64,000 bases of DNA, taken from the NCBI RefSeq assembly GCF_025655475.1, contig NZ_JAHTIK010000001.1:7716124-7780123 (forward strand). The letters are read 5' to 3'. Below are positions 1 through 8,935 of the stretch, in pieces. Every line of letters begins with the position of its first letter. Position 1 is the stretch's first letter. Below the pieces are notes generated by a model that saw only the letters and a list, made by a program, of their open reading frames with translations, was not told where the DNA came from and made no database searches. Source of the stretch: Kitasatospora sp. DSM 101779. GTDB taxonomy: Bacteria > Actinomycetota > Actinomycetes > Streptomycetales > Streptomycetaceae. Position numbers and translations under genes: made by a program.

Positions 1-27
1 GGGGGGGGGGGGGGGGGGGGGGGGGGG
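1..27. repeat. Poly-G run at the window start
   Basis: The first 27 bases are all G, directly followed by ordinary sequence with a ribosome binding site for the first gene. A homopolymer this long at the very edge is typical of an assembly or no-signal sequencing artefact at a contig end. I would not treat it as genomic without other reads. Confidence 0.8.
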
Positions 28-52
28 CCGCCAGAGAGAGGACCGGCACGCC

Positions 53-1009
53 ATGACCGAGTACGGCTACTTCCTGTCCTGCGAGGAGTTCACCCCCGCC
101 GAGCTGATCGACCAGGCCCGGCGCGCCCAACGGGCCGGATTCACCCGGCTGGCGATCTCCGACCACTTCCACCCGTGGAACGACGCCCAGGGCAACAGCC
201 CGTTCGTCTGGTCGGTGATCGGCGCCCTGTCGCAGGCCGTCGACCTGCCGGTCACCACGCTGGTGACCTGTCCGACCGTCCGGCTGCACCCGGCGGTCAC
301 CGCCCAGGCCGCGGCCACCTCCAGCGTGCTGCTGGGCGGGCGGTTCGCCCTCGGCGTCGGCACCGGCGAGGCGCTCAACGAGCACATCCACGGCGACCGC
401 TGGCCGTCCTTCGACGACCGCGCCGCCATGCTGGAGGAGGCCGTCGAGGTGATGCGCGCGCTCTTCACCGGCCGGCAGGTCAGCCACCGCGGCCGGCACT
501 ACACGGTCGACAACGCCAGGCTCTACACCCCGCCCGACGGCCCGCTGCCGGTGTACGTCTCCGGCTTTGGCCCGAACGCGGCCGAACTGGCCGGCCGGAT
601 CGGCGACGGCTTCGTCACCATGACCCCCGACGCCGACCTGGTCGCCGCCTTCCGCGAGGGCGGCGGCGCGGGCAAACCGGTCACCGGCGGAGTGAAGGTC
701 TGCTGGAGCAGCAACCGCGACAAAGCCGTCGACACCGTCCACCGGCTCTGGCCCACCGAACTGCTGCCCGGCGAACTCGCCCAGCTCCTGCCCACCCCCG
801 CGCACTTCGAGCAGGCGAGCGAGCTCGTCACCCGCGACATGGTCGACGAGGCGGTGACCTGCGGCGACGACGCCCAGCAGCACATCGACACGGTGCGCGC
901 CTACGCCCGCGCCGGCTTCGACGAGGTGTACGTCGGCCAGATCGGCCCCGACCAGGAGGTCTTCTTCGACGCCTACCGCGAACTCGTCCTGCCCGCCCTG
1001 CGGTCCTGA
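53..1009 (+). CDS. F420-dependent LLM-class oxidoreductase
   Basis: A 318-residue luciferase-like (LLM class) TIM-barrel protein of the G6PDH/TIGR03557-like F420 group. It begins with a GYFLSCEE strand followed by ISDHFHPW, the usual N-terminal substrate/cofactor region. GVGTGEALNEH lies near residue 100 and YVSGFGPNAAELAG near 170, both family hallmarks. Such enzymes move hydride between F420 and a sugar phosphate or other small substrate in the cytosol; the substrate here cannot be told. AGAGAGGA 12-18 bases upstream serves as ribosome binding site. The length is normal for the family and the gene looks intact. The next gene, an SDR, starts 55 bases on and may be co-transcribed. Confidence 0.85.
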   Translation: MTEYGYFLSCEEFTPAELIDQARRAQRAGFTRLAISDHFHPWNDAQGNSPFVWSVIGALSQAVDLPVTTLVTCPTVRLHPAVTAQAAATSSVLLGGRFALGVGTGEALNEHIHGDRWPSFDDRAAMLEEAVEVMRALFTGRQVSHRGRHYTVDNARLYTPPDGPLPVYVSGFGPNAAELAGRIGDGFVTMTPDADLVAAFREGGGAGKPVTGGVKVCWSSNRDKAVDTVHRLWPTELLPGELAQLLPTPAHFEQASELVTRDMVDEAVTCGDDAQQHIDTVRAYARAGFDEVYVGQIGPDQEVFFDAYRELVLPALRS

Positions 1010-1064
1010 CCGCAGCCCGCGTCCGACCCCGTTTGCCCGGCCGTCGACCGGAAAGCCGCACGGT

Positions 1065-2141
1065 ATGACAGACCACGAAGCTGCCGCCCGGACCGTCGTC
1101 ATCACCGGGGCGAGCGGAGGCATCGGCCGCGCCTGCGCCGCCGCCTTCGCCGCCCGCGGCGACCGGCTCGCGCTGATCGCCCGCGGCCGCGCCGGGCTCG
1201 ACGGGGCCGTGCACGAGGCCGAACGGGCCGGTGCCGCGAAAGCGATCGCGATCGAGGCCGACGTCGCCGACCCGGACGCCGTCGAGGCCGCCGCCCGGCG
1301 GGCCGAGGAGGAACTCGGCCCGATCGACGTGTGGGTCAACGACGCCTTCTCCTCCGTCTTCGCCCCCTTCACCGAGATCACCCCCGAGGAGTTCCGCCGC
1401 GTCACCGAGGTCACCTACCTCGGCTACGTCTACGCCACCGGCGCCGCACTGCGGCGGATGCTGCCCCGTGACCGCGGCACCCTCGTCCACGTCGGCTCGG
1501 CGATCGCCTACCGCGGCATCCCGCTGCAGAGCGCCTACAGCGGTGCCAAGCACGCCATCCAGGGCTGGCACGAGGCACTGCGCTGCGAACTCCTCGCCAC
1601 CGGCACCGCCGTGCGGACCACCATGGTGCAGATGCCGGCCGTCAACACCCCGCAGTTCGACTGGGTGCGGTCCCGGCTGCCCGAACGGGCACAGCCGGTA
1701 CCGCCGATCTACCAGCCGGAGGTCGCCGCCCGCGCGGTGCTGTACGCCGCCGACCACCCCGCACGCCGCGAGTACTGGGTCGGTGCCAGCACCGTCGCCA
1801 CCCTGCTCGCCAACGCCGTGGCGCCCGGCCTGCTGGACCGCTACCTCGCACGGACGGGCTTCGACTCCCAGCAGACCGGCGAACGCCGGCCCGCCGACCA
1901 ACCGGACAACCTCGACCGGCCGGCGGACGCCGACACGGACTTCGGCGCCCACGGCCGCTTCGACGGGAAGGCCCGCGCCCGCAGCCGCCAGCAGCAGGCC
2001 GCCCACGCCCTCGGCGCGCTCGCCGCAGCCGTCGCCCGCACCACCGGACGGATCGTCCCGGCCGTACGGGCGGCACGGCCCGGGTCCGCACCGCGGGCCG
2101 CCGGAGCGCCGGTCCCCGTGACACCGGGGCCGGGCGCATGA
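1065..2141 (+). CDS. SDR family oxidoreductase with C-terminal extension
   Basis: A 358-residue classical short-chain dehydrogenase. The Rossmann motif TGASGGIGRA is near residue 15, NDAF replaces the usual NNAG, and the catalytic YSGAK is near residue 158. The SDR fold ends at about residue 250. The remaining ~100 residues are Ala/Arg/Pro-rich and probably disordered, as in several actinobacterial SDRs with a C-terminal tail. It should use NAD(P)H on a carbonyl or alcohol of unknown identity. The stop overlaps the next reading frame, but the better start for that neighbour is 57 bases further on. Confidence 0.85.
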   Translation: MTDHEAAARTVVITGASGGIGRACAAAFAARGDRLALIARGRAGLDGAVHEAERAGAAKAIAIEADVADPDAVEAAARRAEEELGPIDVWVNDAFSSVFAPFTEITPEEFRRVTEVTYLGYVYATGAALRRMLPRDRGTLVHVGSAIAYRGIPLQSAYSGAKHAIQGWHEALRCELLATGTAVRTTMVQMPAVNTPQFDWVRSRLPERAQPVPPIYQPEVAARAVLYAADHPARREYWVGASTVATLLANAVAPGLLDRYLARTGFDSQQTGERRPADQPDNLDRPADADTDFGAHGRFDGKARARSRQQQAAHALGALAAAVARTTGRIVPAVRAARPGSAPRAAGAPVPVTPGPGA

Positions 2142-2197
2142 CGGCCCGGACCCGGCCGCGGCGCGCCTCCGACCGCCGTACGACAGGAGTGACGACC

Positions 2198-2368
2198 ATG
2201 GGATCCGTCCCCGTACCCACCGACCCGGACGCCACCCCGGTGCCGCCCGACCCGCCCCCGCCACCCGGATCGCCGACCCCGCCGCCCGAGCCGCGCCGCC
2301 CGGGACCGCCCGACGAGGAACCGGACACCGACCCCGATCCGGACGAGCCCGTCGAGCCGCCGGACTGA
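2198..2368 (+). CDS. Small proline/aspartate-rich protein
   Basis: A 56-residue frame made almost entirely of Pro, Asp, Glu and Thr (PDPPPPPGSPTPPPEP near the middle, acidic PDxD repeats at the end). I chose the ATG at 2198 because AGGAG sits 8 bases upstream. A longer frame opening at 2138 lacks this. The composition predicts a disordered acidic peptide with no recognisable domain. It lies between the SDR and the antiporter operon on the same strand. It could be real or a by-product of GC-rich DNA, and its function is unknown. Confidence 0.45.
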   Translation: MGSVPVPTDPDATPVPPDPPPPPGSPTPPPEPRRPGPPDEEPDTDPDPDEPVEPPD

Positions 2369-2425
2369 TCCCCGCTCAGGCCACCGGCCAGGGCGGCCGA
2401 GGACACGGAGGACCCCATCGACGGT

Positions 2426-2869
2426 ATGGTCGAGATCGCCGTGTGGTGGGGCGCGCTGACGGGCCTGACGGTGGTGCTGATCAGCACCGTGTCGCCCGTC
2501 GAGCTCCTGGTCGCCGCCACCGCCGCGCTCGGCGCCGCCGTCACCGCCCGCGCCATGCGCCGCGCCGCGGGTGTCCGGTGGCGCGGCGGCCGCGGAGCCG
2601 CCCGGGCGGTGCTGCACCTCCCGTGGGCGGTGCTACACGGCTGCGGCACGCTGCTGGCCGCGGCGGTGCGCCGTCCCGGCCGTGCGACGGTGCGCCGGAC
2701 GACCGTGCAGCAGGGCACCGAGCCCGGCTGGGCCGGCGTCGTCCTGGCCGCCTCCCCGGACACCTGCGTCCTCGACATGCCGCACGAGGACGACCCGCTG
2801 CTGCACACCCTCGGCGGGCGCCCCGGGCCGGCGGAGCAAGCGGTCACCGGCGCGCGGGAGCAGCGGTGA
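2426..2869 (+). CDS. mrpE: Mrp antiporter subunit E (MbhA-like)
   Basis: A 147-residue membrane protein with two or three N-terminal helices (WWGALTGLTVVLIS onward) and a C-terminal soluble part ending in the MrpE signature VVLAASPDTCVLDMPHEDDPLLHTLGG. MrpE is a small structural subunit of the multisubunit Na+(K+)/H+ antiporter. It opens a tightly coupled seven-gene operon; the next gene starts inside its stop codon (GTGA overlap). GGAGGACCCC upstream gives the ribosome binding site. It corresponds to MbhA of membrane-bound hydrogenases, and the gene order that follows matches the antiporter part of mbh operons. Confidence 0.88.
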   Translation: MVEIAVWWGALTGLTVVLISTVSPVELLVAATAALGAAVTARAMRRAAGVRWRGGRGAARAVLHLPWAVLHGCGTLLAAAVRRPGRATVRRTTVQQGTEPGWAGVVLAASPDTCVLDMPHEDDPLLHTLGGRPGPAEQAVTGAREQR

Positions 2870-3183
2870 GCGCCTGGACCGCCGCCGCCGTGGTGCTGCT
2901 GGCCGCCGACGTCCCCGCCTGCCTGTGGGCGGTGTCCAGGGGCAGCGCGGTGGCCCGGCTCATCGGGCTCAGCCTGCTGTCCAGCGTGCTGGGCGCGGTG
3001 TTCCTGCTGCTGCCCCAGGCCTACGACCGGTCGTCCTACCAGGACCTCGCCCTGGTGCTGGGCGTCCTCGCCCCCGCCGGGGCGCTGGTCTTCACCCGCT
3101 TCGTCGTCGGCCGCGGCGACGAGCCGGAGCACGACCCGGAGCACGACCCGGAGACCACCACGACGGACGGAGGGACGCCGTGA
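2866..3183 (+). CDS. mrpF: Mrp antiporter subunit F (MbhB-like)
   Basis: A 105-residue protein from a GTG start that overlaps the mrpE stop by four bases. It has three predicted helices: an N-terminal LLAADVPACLWAV segment, one around LIGLSLLSSVLGAVFLL and one around LALVLGVLAPAGALVF. This is the usual MrpF/PhaF layout. The tail is acidic and repetitive (EPEHDPEHDPE), which is unusual but lies after the membrane part. It is a small membrane-embedded subunit of the cation/proton antiporter. The overlap with both neighbours implies translational coupling. Confidence 0.82.
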   Translation: MSAWTAAAVVLLAADVPACLWAVSRGSAVARLIGLSLLSSVLGAVFLLLPQAYDRSSYQDLALVLGVLAPAGALVFTRFVVGRGDEPEHDPEHDPETTTTDGGTP

Positions 3184-3476
3184 CCGCCGGTCACGCCACC
3201 GCGCTGGCCCTGCTGTGGACGGGAGTGGCCTTCGTCCTGCTGTCGGCGCTGGCCCTCGTACGGCTGCGCGGCACACCGATGCGGCTGCACGCGCTCGCCC
3301 CCGCCACCTGCGCCGGGCTGCCGCTGATCGCCGCGGCGGTCGCCGTCGACCAGGGCCCCGGCCGGGCGGCGGCCAGGACGCTCTTCATCGGCCTGCTCTT
3401 CGCCGTCGGCGGCACCGTCACCACGATCGCGGTCGGCCGGGCCGTCCGGCAGTCCGAGAACGGGGAGGACGGGTGA
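3180..3476 (+). CDS. mrpG: Mrp antiporter subunit G (MbhC-like)
   Basis: A 98-residue three-helix protein from a GTG that overlaps the previous stop. MrpG/MnhG features are visible: an N-terminal helix, then LVRLRGTPMRLHALAPATCAGLP, and a third helix RTLFIGLLFAVGGTVTTIAVGRA. The R-x-x-D/P-xxRLHA loop is typical of the family. It sits third in the operon and overlaps the next start by four bases. Confidence 0.85.
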   Translation: MTAGHATALALLWTGVAFVLLSALALVRLRGTPMRLHALAPATCAGLPLIAAAVAVDQGPGRAAARTLFIGLLFAVGGTVTTIAVGRAVRQSENGEDG

Positions 3477-3742
3477 ACGACTGGCTGATCGGCCTTGCGC
3501 TCGCCTTCACCGTGGCCACCGCGACCGTGGCCGTGCTCACCCGCGACCCGGCCAAGCAGGCCGTCGTGCTGTCCGCGCTCGGCCTCGGCCTCGCCGTGCT
3601 GTTCGCCGTCCTCCAGGCACCCGACGTCGCGCTCTCCCAGCTGGCCGTCGGCACCGCCCTCACCCCGCTGCTGATCCTGCTGACGGTCCGCAAGATCAGC
3701 CGCCACCGGGCCCCCGACGAGCACGACGAGGAGCAGCGGTGA
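3473..3742 (+). CDS. MbhD-like subunit (split MrpA C-terminal part)
   Basis: An 89-residue, three-helix protein read from a GTG overlapping the mrpG stop. The PDVALSQLAVGTALTPLL stretch is the hallmark of the MbhD/DUF4040 domain, which in classical Mrp systems forms part of the long C-terminal extension of MrpA. Here it is a separate gene, as in archaeal mbh operons. The basic tail KISRHRAPDEHDEE is cytosolic. No full-length MrpA was found in the operon. Confidence 0.83.
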   Translation: MNDWLIGLALAFTVATATVAVLTRDPAKQAVVLSALGLGLAVLFAVLQAPDVALSQLAVGTALTPLLILLTVRKISRHRAPDEHDEEQR

Positions 3743-4491
3743 CGGCCCGCGCGCGGCTCCTGCTGCTGCTGGCCGCCGCCGCGGTGATCGCCGCCTTCTT
3801 CGCCGCGGCCTGCACCGAACTGCCGCCGTTCGGAACGGCGAGCCACCCGTACGGCGAACGCGCCGTGGCCGCGGCGCTCGCCCACCGCACCGCCAACGTC
3901 GTCTCCTCCGTCAACTTCGACATCCGCGCCTTCGACACCCTCGGCGAGGAATCCATGCTCTTCGGCACCGTCCTCGGCGCCACCCTGCTGCTGCGCCGCG
4001 CCCGCGACGAACGCCACCACCGGGCCGAGGCCGGACGCGTCCTGCCCACCACCCGGCTCTTCGGCAGCCTGCTGCTGCCGGTCACCCTCGTCGTCGGCGT
4101 CTACATCGTCGCCCACGGCCAACTCAGCCCCGGCGGCGGCTTCCAGGGCGGTGTGGTGCTCGCCACCGCCCTGCACCTGGCCTACGTCGCCGCCGACCAC
4201 CGCGCCCTGCGGCGCCTGCGGCCGCTCACCGTCCTCGACGTCACGGACTGCGCGGCCGCCGCCTCCTTCACCCTCGTCGGCCTGGCCACCCTCGCCGCCG
4301 GCGGAGCCTTCCTGCAGAACATGCTGCCGCTCGGCACCTTCAACCGGATCACCTCCGGCGGCACCGTCCCCCTGCTGAACGCCGCCGTCGGCGTCGAGGT
4401 CGCCACCGGACTGATCGTCCTGATCGCCCACTTCCTCGACCAGGCCGTCGAACTGACCGACCCCGAGGAACACCGGAAGGAGCGTCAGTAG
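3739..4491 (+). CDS. mrpB: MbhE-MrpB fusion subunit
   Basis: A 250-residue membrane protein from a GTG coupled to the previous gene. Residues 1-90 match MbhE: a hydrophobic N-terminus, [19 protein letters not shown] with the conserved DTLGE motif, and a helix with LLLRR. Residues 105-240 match MnhB/Mrp[25 protein letters not shown]-type [14 protein letters not shown], and the final [13 protein letters not shown] helix. In many organisms MbhE and MbhF(MrpB) are separate or MbhE is part of MrpA, so this is a fusion. It forms part of the antiporter's membrane arm. Confidence 0.87.
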   Translation: MTARARLLLLLAAAAVIAAFFAAACTELPPFGTASHPYGERAVAAALAHRTANVVSSVNFDIRAFDTLGEESMLFGTVLGATLLLRRARDERHHRAEAGRVLPTTRLFGSLLLPVTLVVGVYIVAHGQLSPGGGFQGGVVLATALHLAYVAADHRALRRLRPLTVLDVTDCAAAASFTLVGLATLAAGGAFLQNMLPLGTFNRITSGGTVPLLNAAVGVEVATGLIVLIAHFLDQAVELTDPEEHRKERQ

Positions 4492-4838
4492 TGGGCGTCT
4501 GGCCCTACCTCGCGGCCGGATGGGTGCTGCTCGTCGCCCTCTACGGCCTCGTCACCAGCCGCAACCTCGTCCACGCCATCGGCTGCCTCGCCGTCGCCCA
4601 GTCCTCCACCTACCTGCTGCTGCTCGCCGTCGGCTACCGCGACGGCGGCACCGCCCCCGTCTACTCCGACCTCGTCCCGGGCAGCCGCCCCGTCGTCGAC
4701 CCGGTCGTGCAGGCCCTCGCCCTCACCGACGTGGTCGTCGGCGCCACCGTGACCGCCCTGCTGCTCGCCCTCACCATCCAGCTCCGCAAACGCCACCGCA
4801 CCGTCGACCCGCAGGCGCTCGCCGGCCTCAAGGGCTGA
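4491..4838 (+). CDS. mrpC: Mrp antiporter subunit C (NuoK-like)
   Basis: A 115-residue NuoK/MrpC homologue with three helices. The first begins [28 protein letters not shown]. The second carries [14 protein letters not shown], where NuoK-type proteins carry the conserved N/E residues. The [25 protein letters not shown] segment is diagnostic. The GTG start at 4491 shares one base with the preceding stop, so the operon remains translationally coupled. The product sits between the B and D subunits in the assembled complex. Confidence 0.9.
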   Translation: MGVWPYLAAGWVLLVALYGLVTSRNLVHAIGCLAVAQSSTYLLLLAVGYRDGGTAPVYSDLVPGSRPVVDPVVQALALTDVVVGATVTALLLALTIQLRKRHRTVDPQALAGLKG

Positions 4839-4840
4839 CG

Positions 4841-6652
4841 ATGGCCACCGAGGACCTGCTGCCGCTCGCCGTCGCGATCCCGCTGCTCGGCTCCGCGCTG
4901 CTCGCCGTCGCCGGCCGGCGACTGCCCCGGCTCGGCTGCGACGTCCTCGCCACCGCCACGGCCGCCGCCGAGGTGCTCTGCCTCGCCGCCCTGTGGGTGA
5001 GGAGCCCCGGCATCGCCACCGCCCGCCTCGGCGGCTGGCCCGACGGGCTCGGCATCGTGCTGGCCGCCGACCCCGTCGGCGCCGGCTGCGCCCTGCTCGC
5101 CGCCGTCCTGGTGCTCGCCGCCCTCGTCTACGCCTGGCGGTACTTCGACGAGCCCGCCGGCGAAAGGGCCGGGATCTTCCCCGCCCTGCTGCTGCTCTTC
5201 GAGGCCGGCATGGTCGGCTTCGCCCTCACCGGGGACCTCTTCAACGCCTTCGTCTTCTTCGAGCTCATGGGCGCCGCCGCCTACGCCCTGACGGGCTACC
5301 GGATCGAGGACCCCCGCCCGCTGCAGGGCGCCCTCGTCTTCGGCATCGTCACCTCCTTCGCCGCCTACTGCTCGCTGCTCGGCATCGGACTGCTCTACGC
5401 CCGCACCGGCGAGCTGAACCTCGCCCGGCTCGGCGACCGCCTCGCCGGCCACCGCACCGACACGCTGACCGTGGTCGCCTTCGTGCTGGTCGCCACCGCC
5501 CTGCTGGTCAAGGCCGCCGCCGTGCCGTTCCACTTCTGGCTGCCCGACGCGCACGCCGTCGCCCCCACGCCGGTCTGCATGCTGATGTCCGGCGTCATGG
5601 TCGAACTCGGCGTCTACGGCACCGCCCGCCTCTACTGGACGGTCTTCGCCGGCCCCGGCGGCATCCCGCACGAAGCCTTCCGCAGCACCTTCACCGCCGT
5701 CGGCGTGCTCACCGCCCTGGTCGGCGCGGTGATGTGCTGGCAGCAGCGCCACCTGAAACGGCTGCTGGCCTTCTCCACCGTCGGCCACGTCGGCCTCTTC
5801 CTGGCCGGCACCGCCGTGCTCACCCCGCACGGCACCGCCGGCACGGCCCTCTACGTCGCCGCCCACGGGCTGGTCAAAGCGGCCCTGTTCGGCCTGACCG
5901 GCGTGCTGCTCGACCGCTTCGGCTCCGTCGACGAACACGGGCTGTACGGCAGGGCGCGGGGCATACGGGCCACCGGGCTGCTCTTCGCCGTCGGCGCCCT
6001 GGCCCTGGCGGGCCTCCCGCCGTTCGGCACCGGCCTCGGCAAGGCCCTCGTTGAGGAGGCCGCCGGCCACTGGCAGCCCTGGCTGCCGGCCGTGTTCGTG
6101 CTCGTCTCCGCGGCCACCGGCGCCGCGGTGCTGCGCGCCGCCCTGCGGATCTTCTGGGGGATCGGCCCCGAACCGCAGGCCCGTCCCGGCGAGGAGGAGA
6201 TCACCGGTGAGGGCGAGGAGCCGGAGCTCCGCAGTCCCGAACGGGCACTGCCGCCGACCATGCTCGCCGTACCCGGCGTGCTGCTGGTGCTCGGCCTGGT
6301 CCTCGGCAGCCTTCCCTCCGCCGCCACCGCCCTGGCGCGCGGCGCAGCGGTCTTCACCGACCCGGCCGCGTACCGGGCGGCCGTGGTCGCCGGCACCACG
6401 GCCCTCCCGCCGGCTGAGGAGGCCGGGTGGACGGTGCCCGGGGTGCTCCTCGGGCTGCTGTCGGTCGGGCTCGCCGTGCTGCTCGCCCTGTCCGCGGTGC
6501 TCCGCCGGCCCGAGCCGCGTTCACGGCCGCGCCTCGCGGGCCGGGCCGTGCGGGGCCTGCGACGGCTGCACTCCGGCCACCTCGGTGACTACCTCGCCTG
6601 GCTGGCGGTCGGCATCGCCGTGCTCTGCGCGGCCGTCGCCGCCCAGAGCTGA
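4841..6652 (+). CDS. mrpD: Mrp antiporter subunit D, proton-conducting subunit
   Basis: A 603-residue NuoL/M/N-family protein with about 14 predicted helices, ATG start two bases after the mrpC stop. The key ion-path residues are visible: Glu in [17 protein letters not shown] (near 140), Lys in [19 protein letters not shown] (near 226), and further Lys in the [17 protein letters not shown] and HGLVKAALF segments. The tail after residue 450 adds a charged cytosolic loop and three more helices, longer than a typical MrpD of about 500 residues. It is the only antiporter-like large subunit in the operon; a second one (MrpA) is absent. Convergent with the gene at 6665. Confidence 0.9.
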   Translation: MATEDLLPLAVAIPLLGSALLAVAGRRLPRLGCDVLATATAAAEVLCLAALWVRSPGIATARLGGWPDGLGIVLAADPVGAGCALLAAVLVLAALVYAWRYFDEPAGERAGIFPALLLLFEAGMVGFALTGDLFNAFVFFELMGAAAYALTGYRIEDPRPLQGALVFGIVTSFAAYCSLLGIGLLYARTGELNLARLGDRLAGHRTDTLTVVAFVLVATALLVKAAAVPFHFWLPDAHAVAPTPVCMLMSGVMVELGVYGTARLYWTVFAGPGGIPHEAFRSTFTAVGVLTALVGAVMCWQQRHLKRLLAFSTVGHVGLFLAGTAVLTPHGTAGTALYVAAHGLVKAALFGLTGVLLDRFGSVDEHGLYGRARGIRATGLLFAVGALALAGLPPFGTGLGKALVEEAAGHWQPWLPAVFVLVSAATGAAVLRAALRIFWGIGPEPQARPGEEEITGEGEEPELRSPERALPPTMLAVPGVLLVLGLVLGSLPSAATALARGAAVFTDPAAYRAAVVAGTTALPPAEEAGWTVPGVLLGLLSVGLAVLLALSAVLRRPEPRSRPRLAGRAVRGLRRLHSGHLGDYLAWLAVGIAVLCAAVAAQS

Positions 6653-6664
6653 CGGCGGACGCGG

Positions 6665-7219
6665 TCAGACGTGCTCCGGTACGGCGCTGTGCAGCGGGTC
6701 CGGGCGCTTCGCCGCCTGCCAGTTCCGGCCGAGGGCGTGCCGCAGCAGCTCGGCGGCCTCGGCCTGCCGGGCGTCGAGGATCTCCGCATGCCGGTCGGCC
6801 CGGTCCGCCAGCCGCTGCAGCCGGGCCGTGAGCAGGTCGTCGGAGGAGGCCGCGCGGAGCGCCCGCCAGAGCGCGATCTTGCCCTGGACGCCGGAACGCA
6901 TCGCCTCCGTCTCCAGCAGGTCGCTCAGCGGCGAGCGGCGCAGCACCCGCCCGTTGAGCTTCAGCCGGCCGGCCAGTTCGGCGGCGGAGCCGAGCAGCAT
7001 CCGGTGCCGCCGGGGCCGGACGCCGAGCGCCCGCATCAGGGCGAGCAGTTCGTCGCGGTCCTCGGCCACCTCCTTGGCCAGGGTCCGCAGGGCGGGGGCG
7101 TCCGGGCCGGTCGGGTGCTCGCGGGCGATCCGGCGCGCGAGCGCCGCACCGCCGTACGAGCCGGCCAGGTGGTCGTTGAGGTAGATGGCGAGCCACCGCT
7201 CGCCGTCGCGGTCGGTCAT
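6665..7219 (-). CDS. Conserved hypothetical, all-helical protein
   Basis: A 184-residue protein predicted to be almost wholly alpha-helical and rich in Arg, Ala and Leu. It reads WLAIYLNDHLAGSYGG near the start and HAEILDARQAEAAELLRHAL near the end. The overall look is of a ferritin-like or four-helix bundle protein, but I see no clear metal ligands and do not assign a function. The start at 7219 has AGGGA eight bases upstream. It is followed downstream (toward lower coordinates) by the convergent end of mrpD, 12 bases away, and preceded by the broken dehydrogenase at 7252-7671. Confidence 0.7.
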   Translation of the reverse strand: MTDRDGERWLAIYLNDHLAGSYGGAALARRIAREHPTGPDAPALRTLAKEVAEDRDELLALMRALGVRPRRHRMLLGSAAELAGRLKLNGRVLRRSPLSDLLETEAMRSGVQGKIALWRALRAASSDDLLTARLQRLADRADRHAEILDARQAEAAELLRHALGRNWQAAKRPDPLHSAVPEHV

Positions 7220-7251
7220 GGTGTCGTTCCCTTCACCCGGGGATGTGCGCA

Positions 7252-7671
7252 TCAGGCCGCGAGGGCGGCCGGCCGCAGCAGGATCTTCGTCCGGCCGTCG
7301 TCGCGGTGGTTGAAGCAGCGGTAGCCCCGGGGTGCCTCGGTGAGCGGCAGTTCGTGGGAGACCAGGAAGGACGGTTCGGCCCGCCCCGCGACGATCAGGT
7401 CGCGCAGCCGGGCGTTGTACCGCTTCACCGGGCACTGGCCCGTGCCCGTTCGCCGGCCCTTGGTGAAGAAGGTGCCGTAGCCGAACCCGATCCGGCCCTC
7501 CTTGGCGTCCTCGGTGGCGGCCTCCGGGTCCTCGGGGACGCAGCGGCCGACCACGTCGATGCCGCCCGCCGTCCGAGCGGCCTCGACCAGCTGGTCCAGC
7601 ACCAGTTCGGGATGGTCGGGCACCTCCTCGACCGACACCTCGAACGGTCCCGTGAACACCACTGCCCTCAT
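7252..7671 (-). pseudogene. Zinc alcohol dehydrogenase with large internal deletion
   Basis: The N-terminal 18-20 residues (MRAVVFTGPFEVSVEEVPD) match the start of glutathione-independent formaldehyde-dehydrogenase-like enzymes. The rest (ELVLDQLVEAARTAGGIDVVG through CFNHRDDGRTKILLRP) matches the C-terminal third of the same family. The middle ~250 residues, with both zinc sites and the Rossmann motif, are missing, with the junction near 7611. The frame stays open (139 codons), so a peptide could be made, but it cannot be an active dehydrogenase. It is next to two truncated SDR genes. Confidence 0.8.
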
Positions 7672-7862
7672 GTCGGCCGCCCTCTCCGCGCGAACTCGTG
7701 GTCCGGTGGTCGCGGCTGCCCGTCGATGCGGTGCGGAAACCGCCGCGGCAGGCAAACGGTGCGGCCCGGTGTTCGGCCGGTCGGGGCACGGACAGGCGCC
7801 GACGGGGGAGTGCCCGCACGGGCGGCCGCCCGTGCGGGCCGACACCGGAGACGAGGCAGCCC

Positions 7863-8097
7863 ATGCGCCACCACGACGACCGCTTCCGCGGGCGCCACCG
7901 CGCCGGTCACCGGCGGATCCCGCGGGCTCGGCCTGCTGATCGCCGGCGAAGTCGCCGACCGCGGCGCCCGGGTGATGATCTGCGCTCGCGATCCGCAGGA
8001 ACTCGCCACCGCCGAAGGCGAACTGAGCAGACGCGGCACCGTCGCCACCACAGACAGCGCACGCCGCAGCCGGTTTGACGAGGGCGACGTCGGGTGA
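7863..8097 (+). pseudogene. SDR N-terminal fragment, frameshifted and truncated
   Basis: The reading from about 7891 gives TAPVTGGSRGLGLLIAGEVA and RGARVMICARDPQELATAE, the Rossmann start of a short-chain dehydrogenase. A plausible ATG with GGAG/GAGG upstream lies at 7863, but it is out of frame with this segment, so a frameshift falls between. Similarity stops near 8040 and the frame ends at 8097, leaving about a quarter of a normal SDR. I read this as a dead gene. Confidence 0.7.
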
Positions 8098-8458
8098 CAC
8101 GCGGTGGATGGGCCTCCGCCCCGCCGCTCGGCCGAGGCTTCGACGGGCGGCCCGCGGCCACCGCACCTTCCGCATCAGCTGCGGGTCGCCGCCCGGCAGC
8201 CGGATCGCGTGCGCCCGCCCGGGGCACCCTGCCGACGAGATGCCACAGGCCGCCCGTGCGCTCGGCCACCAGTGGGCCGTCCTCACCGACGAGTCCCCGC
8301 GGCTCACCATCGCCCGCGGCCTCAGCCCCTCGGCACTGACCGATGGGATCGCAGGCCGCCACGCGGACGGGTGGTGTGCCCGATCAGGCCCGGATGGGCC
8401 GCGGTCGCGGGGGTAGGCGCGACGGCCGAGGGGCCGTCGTGGCCCCGGAACGGAGGCT
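8098..8458. other. Non-coding or degraded stretch
   Basis: About 360 bases between the SDR fragment and the hemerythrin gene. Open frames exist on both strands, but none shows a domain, a consistent codon pattern or a ribosome binding site. It may be further debris of the deleted genes on either side. Confidence 0.5.
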
Positions 8459-8935
8459 GTGGTGGACGCGATCGTGCTGTTGAGGGACGACCACAAGACG
8501 GTGGAGAAGCTGTTCAAGGCGTTCGAGAAGGCAGGGGAGGACGCGCACGCGGAGAAGCGGCGGATCGCCGATGAGGTGATCGAGGAGCTGACCGTGCACG
8601 CGGTGATCGAGGAGGAGGTGTTCTACCCGGCCGCCCGTGAGGCGGCCCCGGACACCACGGACCACGTGCTGGAGAGCGTCGAGGAGCACCACGTCGTGGT
8701 GTGGATGCTCTCCGAGCTTGCCGGCATGGACCCCGCGGACGAGCGCTTCGACGCCAAGATGACCGTGCTGATGGAGAACGTCCGTCATCACGTCGAGGAG
8801 GAGGAGAAGGAGTGGTTCCCCGAGGTCCGCAAGGCCATGGGCCGCAACCGCCTCGTCGAGCTCGGCGAACGCCTGGAGGAGGCGAAGAAGACCGCGACGC
8901 GCGACCCCCTGGAGGTCCCCAGCGCGACCAGGTAG
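8459..8935 (+). CDS. Hemerythrin-domain protein
   Basis: A 158-residue helical-bundle protein with hemerythrin-type iron ligands in order: DDHKTVEKLF near residue 10, HAVIEEEVFYP near 44, EEHHVVVWML near 75 and HHVEEEEKEWFP near 108. Such proteins bind a di-iron centre and may sense or store oxygen, nitric oxide or iron in the cytosol. Two GTG codons stand side by side (8459 and 8462). GGAGG at 8452-8456 is better spaced for the second, so the true start may be 8462. It stands at the edge of the first stress island. Confidence 0.88.
   Translation: MVDAIVLLRDDHKTVEKLFKAFEKAGEDAHAEKRRIADEVIEELTVHAVIEEEVFYPAAREAAPDTTDHVLESVEEHHVVVWMLSELAGMDPADERFDAKMTVLMENVRHHVEEEEKEWFPEVRKAMGRNRLVELGERLEEAKKTATRDPLEVPSATR

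Noticed and set aside
828-2264. 478-codon minus-strand frame over the SDR gene
   Set aside because: Gly/Arg/Pro-rich antisense shadow. The plus-strand SDR has all catalytic motifs.
8075-8416. 113-codon frame before the hemerythrin gene
   Set aside because: No homology recognised and no start signal. Probably debris or chance.
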